Shown here piece by piece: positions 5,276-5,978 of a stretch of 5,978 bases of DNA; within the stretch, counting starts at the first letter, position 1, and each line of letters opens with the position of its first letter. The DNA comes from Elusimicrobia bacterium RIFOXYB2_FULL_48_7. GTDB lineage: Bacteria; Elusimicrobiota; Endomicrobiia; CG1-02-37-114; XYA2-FULL-39-19. Under the pieces are notes generated by a model. That model did no database searches and was not told where the DNA came from. It saw only the letters and a list, made by a program, of their open reading frames with translations. The stretch lies in contig MGVM01000154.1 of assembly GCA_001800495.1 (NCBI GenBank), positions 852-6,829 of the forward strand. The letters are read 5' to 3'. Both the position numbers and the translations under genes were made by a program.

Positions 5276-5978
5276 ACTATCTTGCCGGTGGAGGAGGAAC
5301 CGTCAGAAGAGGTGATTTTGTAGATGTAGATGCCGCGGCGGAGTTTTTCCCCGTCTGTGTTTGTGCCGTCCCAGGTGATCTCGGCTGATGAAGCCCCAAT
5401 CGGGGAAAGCTCTTTGATCAGACGCCCGCTTACGGTGTATATGGCTACTTTGCTGATGTTTTCCCCGCCCGAACGGAACCTGGCGGGATTGGCCTCTGAT
5501 ATTCTGCACGGGTTCGGGTAGGCGCGCACGCTTTCTGGTATGGATATCGCAGCCGCAAGCGTTGTAAATGTGTAGTCTGCCGAGGTAGTTTCATTATTCG
5601 AGGCGTCCGCGCTTATTACCCTGAAATGATACGCGGTGCCTGCGGTTAAATTTGCAATTGTCATGCTGTGGGCTGTGTTCAACGTTGAATCCAGGGCCGT
5701 GACCTTATCGTAATTAACCAGCTTGCCGTATTCCACCAAACTGCTTGAGGGTTCATTGGTTGTCCAGATGATAGTCACGCCGGTTGCGGTAATGCTTTGC
5801 GCTGATACAAGCGATATTACCGGAGGCGTTGTGTCCGCGGGTACCGAGACCAGGACTACCTGCCCGTTGGACGTTGCCGCGGCAGCGCTTTCTAAGCCCA
5901 CGTTGTTTTCAGCTTTTACGCTTATATAGTAGGTAACATTTTGCGTTAATGCCAGGCCGGTTGCCGTAACGGATATTG
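5263..5978 (-). CDS. FN3-repeat surface/secreted protein with FlgD/T9SS-like C-terminal domain, partial (N-terminus beyond window)
   Basis: The last 237 codons of a larger protein; the frame runs off the right edge with no start. The GTG at 5901 is internal, since the sequence before it (T-Y-Y-I-S-V-K-A-E-N-N) is the final strand of an FN3 repeat. A complete second FN3 domain follows at about 45-140 of the visible part, opening with D-T-T-P-P-V-I-S and including W-T-T-N-E-P, L-V-E-Y-G and A-G-T-A-Y-H-F-R-V-I-S-A-D. The C-terminal about 90 residues start with R-A-Y-P-N-P-C and contain V-A-I-Y-T-V-S-G-R-L-I-K-E-L, W-D-G-T-N-T-D-G-E, G-I-Y-I-Y-K-I and G-K-I-V-L-T-K. This is the FlgD-Ig-like / type IX sorting-domain pattern common on secreted proteins of Bacteroidota and many candidate phyla. 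The protein is thus likely exported; the N-terminal function is unseen. Confidence 0.88.
   Translation of the reverse strand, partial: ISVTATGLALTQNVTYYISVKAENNVGLESAAAATSNGQVVLVSVPADTTPPVISLVSAQSITATGVTIIWTTNEPSSSLVEYGKLVNYDKVTALDSTLNTAHSMTIANLTAGTAYHFRVISADASNNETTSADYTFTTLAAAISIPESVRAYPNPCRISEANPARFRSGGENISKVAIYTVSGRLIKELSPIGASSAEITWDGTNTDGEKLRRGIYIYKITSSDGSSSTGKIVLTK

Noticed and set aside
5899..5901. GTG at 5901 as the start of the FN3 protein
   Set aside because: The frame continues upstream through 25 more codons that complete an FN3 strand, so the gene is cut by the window and not started there.

Overview
The window is a compact, entirely minus-strand stretch of a bacterial chromosome, roughly half G+C. 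It holds five protein genes, two of them cut by the window edges, and two non-coding gaps rich in small hairpins. The secreted FN3 plus FlgD/T9SS-like C-terminal architecture, a cytoplasmic GH20-like hydrolase with a C-terminal jelly-roll, and a ROK regulator paired with a uroporphyrinogen-decarboxylase-like protein together suggest an uncultivated, glycan-degrading Gram-negative-type lineage (PVC, Omnitrophota, Elusimicrobiota or a similar candidate phylum). No marker gene settles the phylum.

Layout in the direction of transcription (right to left): (1) 5978-5263 is the C-terminal part of a surface or secreted protein with two FN3 repeats and a sorting-type domain. (2) 5262-5033 is a non-coding gap. 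It has a 9-bp stem-loop, a short remnant that repeats the 3' end of the preceding gene, a perfect 26-bp inverted repeat (REPIN/MITE-like), and a probable promoter for uppP. (3) 5032-1949 is a tight three-gene operon: uppP (undecaprenyl-diphosphatase), a GH20-like glycoside hydrolase and an alpha/beta hydrolase of the acyl-esterase type. The joins are an ATGA overlap and a TAA-C-ATG junction. (4) 1948-1690 is a non-coding gap with several consecutive hairpins and a good sigma70-type promoter. (5) 1689-1 is a ROK-family regulator whose stop overlaps (ATGA) the start of a URO-D-superfamily gene that runs off the left edge. That last gene was read directly from the sequence.

Functionally, the operon joins lipid-carrier recycling (UppP) to two apparently cytoplasmic hydrolases that could trim amino-sugar-containing and acylated glycans. 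The ROK regulator next door belongs to the family that senses sugars or sugar phosphates, and is translationally coupled to a URO-D-like, possibly corrinoid-linked, enzyme. No mobile-element protein, CRISPR array, tRNA or rRNA was seen. The most unusual material is non-coding: the perfect inverted repeat, the duplicated 3'-end remnant beside it, and short palindromes with a C-GAA-G core, one of which covers a stop codon.
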